Source: Torymus aiolomorphi
Taxonomy: Eukaryota > Arthropoda > Insecta > Hymenoptera > Torymidae
Reading direction: 5' to 3'
Length of the DNA: 64,000 nt
Assembly (NCBI GenBank): GCA_036365515.1
Contig: CM070875.1
Location: forward strand, 100,423,128 to 100,487,127
The notes beneath the pieces were generated by a model. It was not told where the DNA came from. It did not search any database and saw only the letters and a program-made list of their open reading frames with translations. The translations under genes and the position numbers were made by a program. This document shows, piece by piece, positions 1-12,369 of this stretch (position 1 is its first letter; each line of letters begins with the position of its first letter).

Positions 1-361
1 TTCGCGACTGACAGCTGGTCGACCGTTCGTCTTTGCCACGGATGATCTCATCCACATTATGTTGACTATTAAATTACATATGAAAAAAATTTTTTCTCGA
101 GGAAAGTCTCGAGAGAAGGAAGTTGAAATTGTTTTTCTCTTTTATTTAATCGTACGACACTGCGGAATTTTGCTGATTAATGAGAAACTATCATGTACAT
201 CAAGTTGCAGCGGCGCATTATTATAACTCTCCACTACCCAGCAAATCATTTTTAATGGACGAAAACAGCATTAGCGAGCGAGCATGATCAACGCGATTAC
301 TTTGCGAATTCGACAAGAACTGAAATACTGTGTGACCACGCCCCAACCCGACAAGTTAAGT

Positions 362-830
362 AGCCTCTCTGTATCATGGCAAATGTACCTACGTAAAAAA
401 TTTTCTTATTCATGGGGTTTCTATGGGGTTTTCGATATTTAATCGGATTTTGGAAGCTAATGGTACATGATTCATGGATATATGGTCTTATGAGGTGTCT
501 ATGGAGTTTTTATGGTGTATTTTATAACTCTTGTGTATAGCCTCTCTGCACCATGGCAAGTGTACCTACATAAAAAATTTTCAGATACATGTGCTTTTTA
601 TGGGGTTTTCGATATTTTATCTGATTTTGGAAGCTAATGGTATATGATTCATGAATATATGGTCTTATGGGGCATCTATAGAGTTTTTATGGTGTATTTT
701 ATAACTTTTTTGTATATCCTCTCTGAACCATGACAAATGTACCTACACAAAAAAAAATTTACTATTCATGGGTTTTTACGGTTTTTTTTTACAACTTTTG
801 TGTATAGCCTCTCTGTACTGTGTAGCGAGT
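362..830. repeat. Tandem array (about 177-bp unit) in left inverted repeat
   Basis: The anchor CCTCTCTG recurs at about 365, 541, 719 and 807, giving spacings near 176, 178 and 88 bp. Each unit carries a CATGGCAARTGTACCTAC-like box and a GGGGTTTTCGATATTT-like box. The same unit occurs inverted in the right arm. Confidence 0.75.
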
Positions 831-898
831 GTCCAACATCCACGTGCAGTATCTAATCACGCGCGTACGGCTTGAAAAATAATGGAATAACCGTAACC

Positions 899-1168
899 TC
901 ATGGACATCCCATATCCACTTCATGATAGATTACAATTCCGCGACCCTCTCTTGGAACGGTACAACCAAATTTCTGCATTGAACCACTGTCTACATAACG
1001 TACTGGCCTGCAACATTTGTATGGAGGGCATAAGAGACACATGACACACTTAAGAATCCGCGCAATACCCTCATGCTTTGCGACGGAAATGTTCACACGA
1101 CAAGACAATATTCGCGACTGACAGCCAGTCGACCGTTCGTCTTTGTCACAGATGATCTCATCGCACAT
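899..1168 (-). CDS. Conserved Cys-rich open frame in inverted repeat, copy 1
   Basis: This is an 89-codon minus-strand frame starting ATG TGC GAT GAG. It has no recognised domain. The product would be small and Cys-rich, with a CVMCLLCPPYKCC segment near the middle and a C-terminal IVIYHEVDMGCP. Two other copies of the block (about 21270-21533 and 22689-22949, plus strand) keep the same frame open, and one length difference between copies is 3 bp. That may be selection on a small protein, or chance in a young duplicated repeat. No promoter or poly(A) site could be assigned. Confidence 0.3.
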   Translation of the reverse strand: MCDEIICDKDERSTGCQSRILSCRVNISVAKHEGIARILKCVMCLLCPPYKCCRPVRYVDSGSMQKFGCTVPREGRGIVIYHEVDMGCP

Positions 1169-2286
1169 GGGCTCTCTGCTGTCGAATTATATCGTCTTAC
1201 CTCGAATAAGTCATAAATTACAGTTGTCGAAATTGTATCTTGCCATGTGACCCATCATGTTTTCCGAACAGGAAACAAGTTGACCTTTTTCTCCTTTATT
1301 TATTTAATCGTATGGCACTGTGGAATTTTGCTGATTAATGAGAAAATGTCACGTACATCGAGTTGCAGCTGCACATTATTTTAACTATTGAATTACATAG
1401 GGAAAACATTTTTTCTCCAGGAAGGTCTCGAGGAAAAGAAGTTGAAATTGTTTTTTCTCCTTTATTTAATCGTACGGCACTGTGAAATTTTACTGACTAA
1501 TGAGAAAATATCACGTACATCGAGTTGCAGCTCCACATTATTTTGACTATCTAATTAAATAGGGAAATATTTTTTCTCGAGGAAAGGCTCAAGGAAAGGA
1601 ATTACACATAGAAGCAAATACACCCATACACATACTCACACATACACGGTCGCACGTACGTCAATATTTTCACGTTCCAACAAACATACACCAGGCGTTG
1701 CTGTTTTTCGACTCGTTGGTAGAGGAAGGACCGCAGGTCTTTTCAAACCTTTCTCGAGGAGCGAATGACCAGCGGGAAGTCGACTGTCGGCTATTGGGAG
1801 TCGGCTGTTCGCTGCTGGAAATCGGCTGTCGACTGTAGAAAGTAGCTGTTTCAAATACTGTTTCTGTTATCCATACGGTTACATCGGCGGCCCGTCTACT
1901 ACTGACGTATCAGGGGACCACATTCTGGAAAGTTAGTGCTCCTGGTGTACCAATACAAAGAACGCACTCGTGACCGATGACGACGCAGTGTAAAAACACC
2001 TCATTGGCTACCGCTTTGTCTCCATCGTTGTGATTAGCTGCTGCGACGCACCAGAAGAGAGCTCATTGGCTGCTGGTGCACCTCAACAAGCTGATTTAGC
2101 GGCCGTGGGAGGCGCAGCGGCTCAGAGCACATTGGCCACCGTCACGTCGGCGAAAGAGCTGCTTTACCGCGGAGGTAGCCCGACCACAAGGCTCGCGGAC
2201 TCGCGAGCGGCCGCGCGCTGGGGGCACCAGACGCGGTTACGAGCTCTTCGGGAGAAGTGTTTCAGAGTGCCCAGTCAGTGTGAATT

Positions 2287-3763
2287 ATGGACACGCGATG
2301 GAAACATCCGTGGGCTTGTACGTTGAGTGGGCAAACCGGTTGCGGTAAAACAGTATTTGTTAAAAAATTTCTGACTTACATTGACCGCTTGAGCGACACT
2401 CGCTTCGATCGTATTATTCTTTATTACGGTGAATGGCAATCGGGATATAGAGATCTGCTTAAAGACGTTGAATTTCGCGAAGGTCTACCGCAAAACATCG
2501 ATTGTCTTAACGATCCAATACTTAAGTTGATCATCATCTACGACCTCATGCGCGAATAGTCCTCTCGAGGAGCCATAGCGAATCTCTTTACGAAAAGCAG
2601 TATTCACCCTGTTGAAAATATCCATGTGGATTTTACACTGATTTCCACATGGAATCCATATGGAATCCATATGGAATCTATACGGATTCCATATGGATTC
2701 CATGTCGATTCCATGTGGAAATCAGTCCCAAATCGTCCTGTGGACTTCCACATGGAATTCCATATAGATTTCTATATGAATTTTTCTACAAACATTTGTA
2801 AAACAAAATACGTATGGATTTCCATCTAGATTTCCATGGGAAAATCCAGGTAAAAACGACATGATCCATAGAGATTTCCACATGGATTTCCATATGGTAA
2901 TTTTAAGGTTTATAAAAATGTTTATTTATAAAATTGTTATATTTTTTTTTACTAGGATACATATTTTTGACAACAAGTACTGTAGAATCTTTTCGAAGAA
3001 TTACATAAGAGGAAATTATAGTTTATAATTTTTTATGCTTTACTGATATGGTAAAAAACGTATCCCTAGTAAAAAACTTTTAAAATTTTATAAATAAACA
3101 TTTTTATAATCATTTAAATTACCATATGGAAATCCATATGGAAATCTATATGGATCATATCGTTTTTACCTGGATTTCTCCATGGAAATCTACATGGAAA
3201 TCCATACGGATTTTGTTTTACAAATGTTTGTAGAAAAATTCATATAGAAATCTATATGGAATTCCATGTGGAAATCCACAGGACGATTTGGGACTGATTT
3301 CCACATGGAATCCACGTGGAATCCATATGGAATCCGTATAGATTCCATATGGGTTCCATATGGATTCCATGTGGAAATCAATGTAAAATCCACATGGATA
3401 TTTTCAACAGGGCACGACAACTTGTGCGTAATTTTTATTACTCAAAACATCTTCCATCAAGGGAAAGGTCAGCGCGACATATCTTTGCACGCTCAGTACA
3501 TTGTAATCTTTAGGAATTTGCGCGATCGTGCCCAGAGAAGTCGTCTTGCTAGGCAAGTATATCCTGAAAATCCTCGATTTTTAGAAGAAGCCTATCGGGA
3601 TGAAACATCGCAAGCTTTTGGCTACCTCTTGTTGGATCTGAAGCAAACCACATTGGATAATTGCCGATTTCCAACGTTTATTTTCCCCGATGATGAGTAC
3701 CAGTACGTTTACGTATTGTTACTCATCACAATCGTGTTACGCATCACAATCGTGTCGTTGTAA
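2287..3763 (+). pseudogene. Polinton/adintovirus-type genome-packaging ATPase, broken by MITE
   Basis: In the virus-like family this FtsK/HerA-type ATPase moves DNA into capsids. The start is ATG at 2287, just inside the inverted repeat. A Walker A motif GQTGCGKT lies at about residues 15-22. The Walker B region reads IIIYDLMRE, with Tyr where the family has the first of two Asp. A TAG stop follows at 2557-2559, then a short open stretch to 2606. The frame is interrupted by an 806-bp palindromic insertion (2607-3412). The C-terminal part resumes at about 3413 (HDNLCVIFITQNIFHQGKGQ) and ends at 3763. Near the end, an 18-bp direct duplication (around 3720-3755) alters the tail. Its TAA stop overlaps the ATG of the next gene. 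It is clearly inactive. Confidence 0.75.
2607..3412. mobile_element. 806-bp palindromic MITE inserted in the ATPase gene
   Basis: The ends are perfect inverted repeats (CCCTGTTGAAAATATCCATG at the left and its complement at 3393-3412). The body is a long foldback with many CCATATGGAATCC-like boxes. The dinucleotide CA flanks both ends (2605-2606 and 3413-3414), a candidate target duplication. The interrupted gene's reading frame continues on the other side. It has no transposase; open frames inside (for example 2626-2829 and 3190-3420) mirror each other through the palindrome. The superfamily cannot be assigned from a 2-bp CA flank. Confidence 0.8.
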
Positions 3764-4107
3764 TGACTACAAAAACGCGTTATCCTTTTGGTCGAAAAGA
3801 TGCTACCGTCTCGGTGGCATTGTATCATTTTAACAAAGAACAACGGAAAGCCGTTTTACAGAAAGCTGATGCAAAATTGATTTGTCGTATTTGCGAGTGC
3901 GCTTTAAACTTATTGATATGTAACGTTCCGTTAAGTAAAGGTCACAAAGGCCGGCTACGTAAGCACTCAAAAGTTCTGCGAAAGCTAGCATCCCCGGATA
4001 TCACTTTACAACGAAGAAAAAACATTATAGTGCAACGTGGCCGTTTTTTGCCTGCTCTGCTAGCACCTCTGATTGGCACGCTTCTTGGTAATCTCGTGAT
4101 TAAATAA
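3763..4107 (+). CDS. Small basic Polinton/adintovirus-type protein
   Basis: 114 residues, beginning with an ATG that overlaps the ATPase stop (TAATG). It is basic, with three Cys in the middle (ICRICECALNLLIC) and a hydrophobic C-terminus (LPALLAPLIGTLLGNLVIK). Small basic proteins with such a tail occur in the adintovirus/Polinton gene set and have been compared with adenovirus core peptides. That comparison is from memory and the role is not proven. The frame is intact although its neighbours are broken. It lies between the ATPase and the next conserved gene, 3 bp upstream of that gene's likely ATG. Confidence 0.55.
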   Translation: MTTKTRYPFGRKDATVSVALYHFNKEQRKAVLQKADAKLICRICECALNLLICNVPLSKGHKGRLRKHSKVLRKLASPDITLQRRKNIIVQRGRFLPALLAPLIGTLLGNLVIK

Positions 4108-4109
4108 AG

Positions 4110-5045
4110 ATGGAACACGCGAGAAAGATGATTCTCTTACCGCAGGAGAGCGTTGAACGTTTGCAGACCACGCTCGGAAAAGATAAGATAAAGTCTGTGC
4201 AAACACCGGGGTCGGTGACGAGTAGACTCGATGCTGAAATAAACGAAATATTGAACTCGCCAACATACAAACGAGCGTGAAAAGTGGACTCTCTACCGTC
4301 AAGTTTTATAGCGATATCCTCACTTTAAAGGAGCCGAAGTAGGAGATAAGTATAAAAAAGAACAAAAGAATGATATAGTCATTAATCTAATACGGTGGAC
4401 GATAATGAGCAGGAGGAGGAGGAGGAGGAGGAGGAGGAGGAGGAGGAGGAGGAGGAGGAGGAGGAGGAGGAGGAGGAGGAGGAGGAGGAGGAGGAGGAGG
4501 AGGAGGAGGAGGAGGAAACCGATGAGCTCATTGACACAAACATTATCTATACCGTCCCGAAAAAGTACAAAACGAAAGCCAAACATCTCTTGCGATGCTT
4601 GCGAGCTGGTGGTAAAGTGGTTTGGGATGCCAACGGGGCTGTAACGATAGATGGCACGATTGTGCCCGGAGCCAACATTGTCGACTTGGTGAATGACGCA
4701 ATTAGAGATAGAAAAAGGAGCGCTCCGCCTGGTCATCTTCAGTTCGCTGTCGCTCTTCGCCGAACAACTGTGCCTCGAGAGTTTATAGATAACAAGCGTG
4801 TTTGGAACAACGCTACCAGCCCCACATCGACCAGTGAGCATTTAGAAAACAGTGCTTTTACTACTCCGCCTTCCGTTCCTATTTTGAGAGTTCAGAGTAG
4901 CTGCGACAGTGTCGCTGATGAAACAGATTTAACACAACCCGAAAAAAGAAGAGAAAAGAAGTCAGCTGAAAAAAAGAAGGTTTTACCACCACATTCTGAA
5001 ATACCGTCATGGCGCGGAATGAGCAAGACATTCGGGCTGCGTTAA
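4110..5045 (+). pseudogene. Conserved Polinton-type protein of unknown function, with poly-Glu expansion
   Basis: The ATG at 4110 opens a frame (MEHARKMILLPQESVERLQ) that stops at about 4278. A shifted frame continues briefly (REKWTLYRQVL) and then stops. The downstream part is open from about 4395 to 5045. It starts with an acidic tract enlarged by a GAG microsatellite to about 38 Glu, then a conserved segment (VVWDANGAVTIDGTIVPGAN, IVDLVNDAIRDRKR, VPREFIDNKRVW), and ends with a basic Ser/Pro-rich tail. I recognise the VDLVNDA...R segment from Polinton-associated proteins in arthropods, but I know of no established function. There is at least one frameshift and one internal stop, so it is a pseudogene. 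It overlaps the start of the phospholipase-like gene by 37 bp in another frame. Confidence 0.6.
4411..4516. repeat. (GAG)n trinucleotide repeat
   Basis: About 35 pure GAG units inside the conserved-protein frame. They are read as Glu on the plus strand; the poly-Arg and poly-Leu frames over it are artefacts. Confidence 0.97.
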
Positions 5046-5440
5046 TAAATTCTCAAGAAGAAGGACAGGAGAAAAACAGCGTTCTAGATACACTCGTTGA
5101 TTTGTTACCGTTTCAAATGCATGTACCGCATTACAAGTTTTGCGGACCTGGAACCAAGCTAGCAGAGCGTGTCGAACATGGCGACGTTGGAATCAATCCG
5201 CTGGATGAGGCCTACCAACAGCATGATCTAGCTTATGCTGACTCGAACAGTGACCGTTGTCAAGCCGATCGTGTTTTACCGCAATGTGCCTTCTATCGCA
5301 TGCTCGCCGAGGAAACGCCGTCTGACGAAAGGACAGTCGCTATGATGACAGCTTGTTGCATGGTTAGCAAGCTAACTTTTGAAAAATTTTTTTCGCGTAT
5401 CAAGAATGCTATCAGAAAACGAGACAAGAAAGATAAATAA
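5009..5440 (+). CDS. Phospholipase A2-like domain protein (Polinton/parvovirus VP1 type)
   Basis: 143 residues, ATG at 5009. The Ca-binding-loop-like FCGPGTKL and the catalytic HD in YQQHDLAYAD, about 30 residues later, identify a phospholipase A2-like fold of the type found in parvovirus VP1 and in Polinton/adintovirus proteins. There it is thought to act on host membranes during entry. The C-terminus is a basic Lys/Arg tail (KNAIRKRDKKDK). The frame is uninterrupted, unlike its neighbours. Whether it is expressed or active cannot be told. No signal peptide is apparent. Confidence 0.7.
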   Translation: MARNEQDIRAALINSQEEGQEKNSVLDTLVDLLPFQMHVPHYKFCGPGTKLAERVEHGDVGINPLDEAYQQHDLAYADSNSDRCQADRVLPQCAFYRMLAEETPSDERTVAMMTACCMVSKLTFEKFFSRIKNAIRKRDKKDK

Positions 5441-5506
5441 AAAAGGATAAGAAGAAGGAACATAATCAAAATGATAAGAAGAAAATAGACAAAATGATCT
5501 CGAACA

Positions 5507-5617
5507 ATGAATAAAACGTTTGAAAAACTTTATTACGAAGCACATCGACCTTCGATCGACAAAAAATACGATCATCAAAGTGTTATTGAATGGAAAATTG
5601 TAAGCAAATCGCTTTAA
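5507..5617 (+). CDS. Short ORF downstream of the phospholipase-like gene
   Basis: A 36-residue plus-strand frame (MNKTFEKLYYEAHRPS...) in the spacer after the A-rich end of the previous gene. It could be the start of the next gene of the element, cut off by decay. I cannot identify it, and chance is possible. Confidence 0.2.
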   Translation: MNKTFEKLYYEAHRPSIDKKYDHQSVIEWKIVSKSL

Positions 5618-5813
5618 TAATATTGTTCATAAATTACTCGGCTATTAACAAATGTATTTATTATTATTTATAAATATGTTTTCTAATAATTCATAAAACA
5701 TAATCAGTATTCAATGGGATACTTATTGTAGCCGTTTTTTTCATTATTGTCATGATCTCCTTTTCATTAAAAGTTTTACCAAATCTAAATTTATTTCATT
5801 TATCGTTTCTTCT

Positions 5814-6225
5814 TTTTTTTATCAAGGAGCGCGGGAGTGCTCCGAAGGCAAGCATAGAAGAAGCCTAAAGGAGCGACCCGTGCTACATATACATTGAAAT
5901 GCGTGTGCGAAAAATTAAATGCGCCTATACACGTCTGCATTAGTTTATACTATATAACATATTACTGTCAATCGAAAGCCATTTCATTGCTCTACTTAAA
6001 TCAAAAGATTTTATTTAAAAAGATTATCTGGTTCAAAAGATATAGAGAGCTGAATTTTTTTATGTGCTGTTTACTTTCCGAACTTTTCTTCTCCTTGGTC
6101 AGATATCCGGTTTGCAGCTCTTACGACACTTCCGGTTGTCATCTATCTTACGCTTATATATCTATATATATTTATAATATATATTGTTATAGCATATCGT
6201 ATAGTAAAAAATCTCACTCTACTTG
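5814..6225. repeat. Dispersed repeat, copy 1 (inverted partner at 46599-46948)
   Basis: Similarity to the reverse complement of 46599-46948 runs from ATCAAGGAGCGCGGGAGTGC to GACACTTCCGGTTGTC, with a few indels and substitutions. The plus-strand frame 5894-6226 is a fragment inside the repeat and resembles nothing known. It may be an inserted SINE-like or MITE-like unit; no terminal structure could be fixed. Confidence 0.7.

Positions 6226-6229
<4 letters not shown>

Positions 6230-6300
<71 letters not shown>
6230..6300. repeat. (GA)n microsatellite
   Basis: About 35 pure AG dinucleotides directly abutting the mariner-type palindromic element. Confidence 0.98.
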
Positions 6301-6303
<3 letters not shown>

Positions 6304-7111
6304 ATATACACGGCGACCCATGTTAACCGCCGTACCCGGATTTCTCGGACCTAAGCCAGATAGAGAAAAATGGTTCATACAAAAGATATATAGGACAAAG
6401 GGGGCCACATAATGGCGCTAACGTCTTTGACCATGAACTTGACCTTTGAGGTTATTTCAAGGTCAAAGTGTTTTTTTCATATGGAAACACCTAGTTTTGA
6501 CCCCGGATTCGGAAAGAGCAGGAAATTTTACGTTCAAAATCATATTAAGAAATTTTTTCCAAGGTCATTTCAAGGTCAAATCTAGGTGAAACTCAGAAAA
6601 GTCCGTTTAAAATCTTTTTTTCCATGAACCACGGGCTAAGCTGGTTCAAATTGATCGTAGGCTTAATAGAGGAACCCAAAACTTACACATCCTAGTAAAT
6701 AAAACTCAAACTTGCACATCCTAACCCCATACACTTCATGCCCTCACATGCTGAACTGTTACACCCCGTTCCCACAACCATACCCCACACCCCCCAATCC
6801 CACACATCCCTACCCCACACATCCTGAACCCTGAAAGATTTTTCTCAAGGACAAAATGATTTTTTAACGGAAACTTTAAGATCGTTGAAGCTTCTGTTAT
6901 AAATGTATTAACCTTACTTTTTGCGCTACCCAGAAACAACGATGTGGACGTAGTAAGGATTGTTTCCTTTGGGGTGCTTAATTAAAGTGAGTCCCCTTGC
7001 CTCTCACTGGTCGGTGTGCTTGATTATAGTGAGTCCCCTTGCCTCTCACTGTTCGGGGTGCTTGATTATAGTGAGTCCCCTCGCCTCTCACTAATGTAAA
7101 TAAATTTTTAT

Positions 7112-8143
7112 TTAACATCGAAGCAAGTGTTCGAAATGACGACCATTTGCTTCAAGGCACGTAGTCAAACGCCTTTGAAAATGGCGAACTGTGTTCTGCA
7201 AAGTTTGTCTCGGAATGGCAGCGCATGCTCGACGAATCCTATCCTGCATATCTGCTCTTGTAGTGGGTTGTTGCTCAAAAACAGCATTTTTTAAATACCC
7301 CCATAAATAGAAATCTGGTGATGTAAGATCGGGTGAGCAAGCAGGTCAGTTAACCGGACCTCCTCGACCAACCCATCTGTTACCATAGTGCTCATTCAAA
7401 AAAGCCCTTACAATTCGAGCGAAATGTGGTACTGCGCCGTCCTGCTGGAGCCACATTCTTCGTCGCGTTTCTAAATCAACATCTTCCATCAATCCAGGTA
7501 GTTCATCTCTTGTTAGCGTCAAATAGGTATGTTGATTTACATTTGCTTCAAAAAAATAAGGGCCAATCAAATATCCATTGATAATCCCGACACATACCAT
7601 AATACTCCAACATCTTTGATGGTTTACCGTTGTGACTCAATGAGGATTCACATCAGACCAATAATGGCAATTATGCCTATTCAGTTGACCATCACTTTGA
7701 AATTGTGCCTCATCATAAAAAAGAACAAAGTTAAAAAAGTCTGGATCATTTTCTACCATTTGTAAAGCCCATTGGCAAGACACAATACGCTATTGGAAAT
7801 GCTGAAACTGTAGCTCTTAAACCAAAGTAATATGATATGCGTGATGTTGAAGCACCTTCATAATTCTTAAAAAAGTATTTCTTGGAATACCAATTTCCCT
7901 TTCGACTTGACGAGCGCTAATGTGTGGGTCAAGATGGATTATTGCAAGGATAGTTACAACTCGATTATCATTTTCATCATACTCATGGCGCCTACGTTGG
8001 CGAACCATGTGTCCACCACGAGCTCTTTGAGTTAAACGTCTGATAACTTTATCGTCAGGATGTCGTCTGTCAGGATAGAGTTCAGCATAAATTCTTGCCG
8101 CACCACGATAATTATTTTGGCTTGCTCCTAAAACCAAAATCAT
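7112..8143 (-). pseudogene. Mariner/Tc1-like transposase, left copy
   Basis: It reads from 8143 leftwards. The N-terminus (GASQNNYRGAARIYAELYPD, VIRRLTQRARGG) is a helix-turn-helix of the DUF4817 type common in insect genomes. The catalytic part includes MWLQQDGAVPHF (second acidic residue) and FLNEHYGNRWVGRGGP. It would cut and join element ends. Frames covering it are 7817-8143 and 7346-7600, with the region between shifted or stopped. A TGA lies just after the VNPH sequence (around 7636), where the family has Trp. It ends at a TAA near 7112. The same stop is present in the right copy. Confidence 0.8.
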
Positions 8144-8204
8144 ATCAGCGATCTCGTTGGCCGGATAGTCAGCGATTTCAGAGCCAGCTATTAATTACTA
8201 TTAA

Positions 8205-9065
8205 AATGATAATCGAGTTGTAACTATCCTTGCAATAATTCATCTTGACCCACACAGTAGCGCTCGTCGAGTCGAAAGAGAAATTGGTATTCCAAGAAAT
8301 ACTTTTTTAAGAATTATGAAGGTGCTTCAACATCATGCGTATCATATTACTTTGGTTCAAGAGCTACAGTTTCAGCATTTCCAACAGCGTATTGTGTTTT
8401 GCCAATGGGCTTTACAAATGATAGAAAATGATCCAGACTTTTTTAACTTTGTTCTTTTTTATGATGAGGCACAATTTCAAAGCGATGGGGAACTGAATAG
8501 GCATAATTGCCATTATTGGTCTGATGTGAATCCTCATTGAGTCAGAACGGTAAACCATTAAAGACGTTGGAGAATTATGGTATGGGTCGGGATTATCAAT
8601 GGATATTTGATTGGCCCTTATTTTTTTGCAGCAAATGTAAATCAACATGCCTATTTGTCGCTAATAAGAGATGAACTACCTGGATTGATGGAAGATGTTG
8701 ACTTAGAAACGCGACGAAGAATGTGGCTCCAGCAGGACGCCGCAGCACCACATTTCGCTCGAATTGTAAGGGCTTTTTTGAATGAGCACTATGGTAACAG
8801 ATGGGTCGGTTGAGGAGGTCCGGTTAACTGGCCTGCTTGCTCACCCGATCTTACATCACCAGATTTCAATTTATAGGCGTATTTAAAAAATGCTGTTTTT
8901 GAGCAACAACCCACTACAAGAGCAGATATGCAGGATAGGATTCGTCGAGCATGCGCTGCCATTCCGAGACAAACTTTGCAGAACACAGTTCGCCATTTTC
9001 AAAGGCGTTTGACTATGTGCCTTGAAGCAAATGGTCGTCATTTCGAACACTTGCTTCGAGGTTAA
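8205..9065 (+). pseudogene. Mariner/Tc1-like transposase, right copy, lacking N-terminus
   Basis: It starts at the palindrome turn within the sequence equivalent to NDNRVVTIL of the left copy, so the DNA-binding domain is absent. Readable parts are 8316-8540 (FCQWALQMIENDPDFFNFVL, FYDEAQFQ with the first Asp) and 8577-8813 (MWLQQDAAAPHF). The tail is open from about 8820 except for two stops (GWVG stop GGPVNW and DFNL stop AYLKNAVF), ending at TAA 9063-9065. It shares the VNPH stop with the left copy. It cannot encode a working enzyme. Confidence 0.8.
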
Positions 9066-9369
9066 ATAAAAATTTATTTACATTAGTGAGAGGCGAGGGG
9101 ACTCACTATAATCAAGCACCCCGAACAGTGAGAGCCAAGGGGACTCACTTTAATCAAGTACCCCGAACAGTGAGAGGCAAGGGGACTCACTTTAATTAAG
9201 CACCCGTAAGGAAACAATCCTTACTACGTCCACGTCGTTCTTTCTGGGTAGCGCAAAAAGGAAGGTTAATACATTTATAACAGAAGCTTGAACGATCTTA
9301 AAGTTTCCGTTTAAAAATCATTTTGCCCTTGAGAAAAATTTTTCAGGGTTCAGGATGTGTGGGTTTGCA

Positions 9370-9850
9370 TGCGTGGGGTAGGGATGTGAGGAACCGGGGG
9401 GTGTGGGATATGGTTGTGGGACCGGGGTGTAACAGTTCAGCATGTGAGGGCATGAAGTGGATGGGGTTAGGATGTGCGAGTTTGGGTTTTGTTTATTAGG
9501 ATGTGTAAATTTTGGGTTTAGGTTGTGTGGGTTTCGGTTGCGTTGGTTCCTCTATTAGGCCTACGATCAATTTGAACCAGCTTAGCCTGTGGTTCATGGA
9601 AAAAAAGGATTTTAAACGGGTAGGGATGTGAGGCACCGGGGGGTGTGGGATATGGTTGTGGGACCGGGGTGTAACAGTTCAGCATGTGAGGGCATGAAGT
9701 GGATGGGGTTAGGATGTGAGAGTTTGGGTTTTCTTTATTAGGATGTGTAAATTTTGGGTTTAGGGTGTGTGGGTTTTGGTTGCGTTGGTTCCTCTATTAA
9801 GCCTACGATCAATTTGAACCAGCTTAGCCTGTGGTTCATGGAAAAAAAGG
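9370..9850. repeat. Tandem duplication in right arm of the palindromic element
   Basis: Two copies of about 240 bp (9370-9606 and 9615-9856), each with a GGGTAGGGATGTGAGG start, GTGTGGGATATGGTTGTGGG and TTTGAACCAGCTTAGCCTGT. The left arm has the region once (6600-6830). Confidence 0.8.
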
Positions 9851-10159
9851 ATTTTAAACGGACTTTTCTGAGTTTGACCTATATTTGACCTTGCAATGGC
9901 CTTGGAAAAAATTTGTCAATACGATTTTGAACGTAAAATTTCCCGCTCTTTCCGAATCCGGGGTCCAAACTAGGTGTTTCCATATGAAAAAACCACTTTG
10001 ACCTTGAAATAACCTCGAAGGTCAATTTCAAGGTCAAAGACATTAGCGCCATTATGTGGCTTCCTTTGTCCCCTATAACTTTTGTCTGAACCATTTTTCT
10101 CTATCTGGCTTAGGTTCCGAGAAATCCGGGTGCGGCGATTAAAATGGGTCAACGTGTAT

Positions 10160-11961
<1,802 letters not shown>

Positions 11962-11978
11962 TTTTATATATATATATC

Positions 11979-12205
11979 TTTAAGCGTTATTTCTGGGACG
12001 TTTTTGTATATATACCCGTTATTTCTGGGACTCCACGTTATTTCTGGGACGTCCCAGAGTTACACCCCCTGTTTTTGCGTTATTTCTGGGACCCCGCTAG
12101 AGTGTCGGTACTAAGAGAGGGATTATTTCTTTAGTCACTTGTATGGCGCAACTCTGAGAAAACGGACTATATAACACTGTATAATCCCAGAAATAACGCT
12201 TAAAA
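11979..12205. mobile_element. Modular TA-embedded repeat B (motif CGTTATTTCTGGGAC)
   Basis: The motif occurs four times forward (about 11984, 12019, 12039, 12076) and once inverted at the end (about 12183-12200). The core, at about 12098-12150, reads AGAGAGGGATTATTTCTTTA followed by GTCACTTGTAT. A (TA)n tract follows at 12210-12259. A near copy lies inverted at 46366-46598. Confidence 0.7.
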
Positions 12206-12207
12206 AC

Positions 12208-12209
<2 letters not shown>

Positions 12210-12259
<50 letters not shown>
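12210..12259. repeat. (TA)n microsatellite
   Basis: About 25 TA units on the right side of modular repeat B. Confidence 0.95.
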
Positions 12260-12264
<5 letters not shown>

Positions 12265-12369
12265 ATACACATTAGTCCGTATACAATCATCATTTAGAAG
12301 TTATCAAGGAGCTATTCAAGAGTTTTTACATCATTGAAATTCGATTTTGAATTGACTTATATACATATA

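Larger units (their letters stand above)
1..2248. repeat. Left long inverted repeat of the Polinton-like element
   Basis: Matches the reverse complement of 20188-22743, with many substitutions and small indels. It contains, from outside inwards, a block shared with 22690-23040, a tandem array, a block with an 89-codon minus-strand open frame, a stretch with recurrent TTTCTC/GAGTTGCAG blocks, and a GC-rich inner end. The inner boundary is set where similarity to 20188 stops, near the shared GGTTACGAGCT. Confidence 0.75.

Noticed and set aside
1636..1854. Frame with DSRLPA-like repeats, also seen at 20578-20772
   Set aside because: It derives from short degenerate DNA repeats and the two copies shift frame relative to each other after about 40 codons.
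2030..2326. 98-codon Ala-rich frame before the ATPase
   Set aside because: It lies in the inner end of the inverted repeat, is not kept intact in the right copy (which runs into a CA repeat), and has no ATG start.
2626..3420. Several frames with WNPYGIHMES-like repeats
   Set aside because: They mirror each other through the palindromic MITE and are not genes.
4320..4841. Minus-strand frame with poly-Leu and plus-strand frame with poly-Arg over the GAG repeat
   Set aside because: Both are shadows of the GAG microsatellite; the Glu frame fits a conserved protein.
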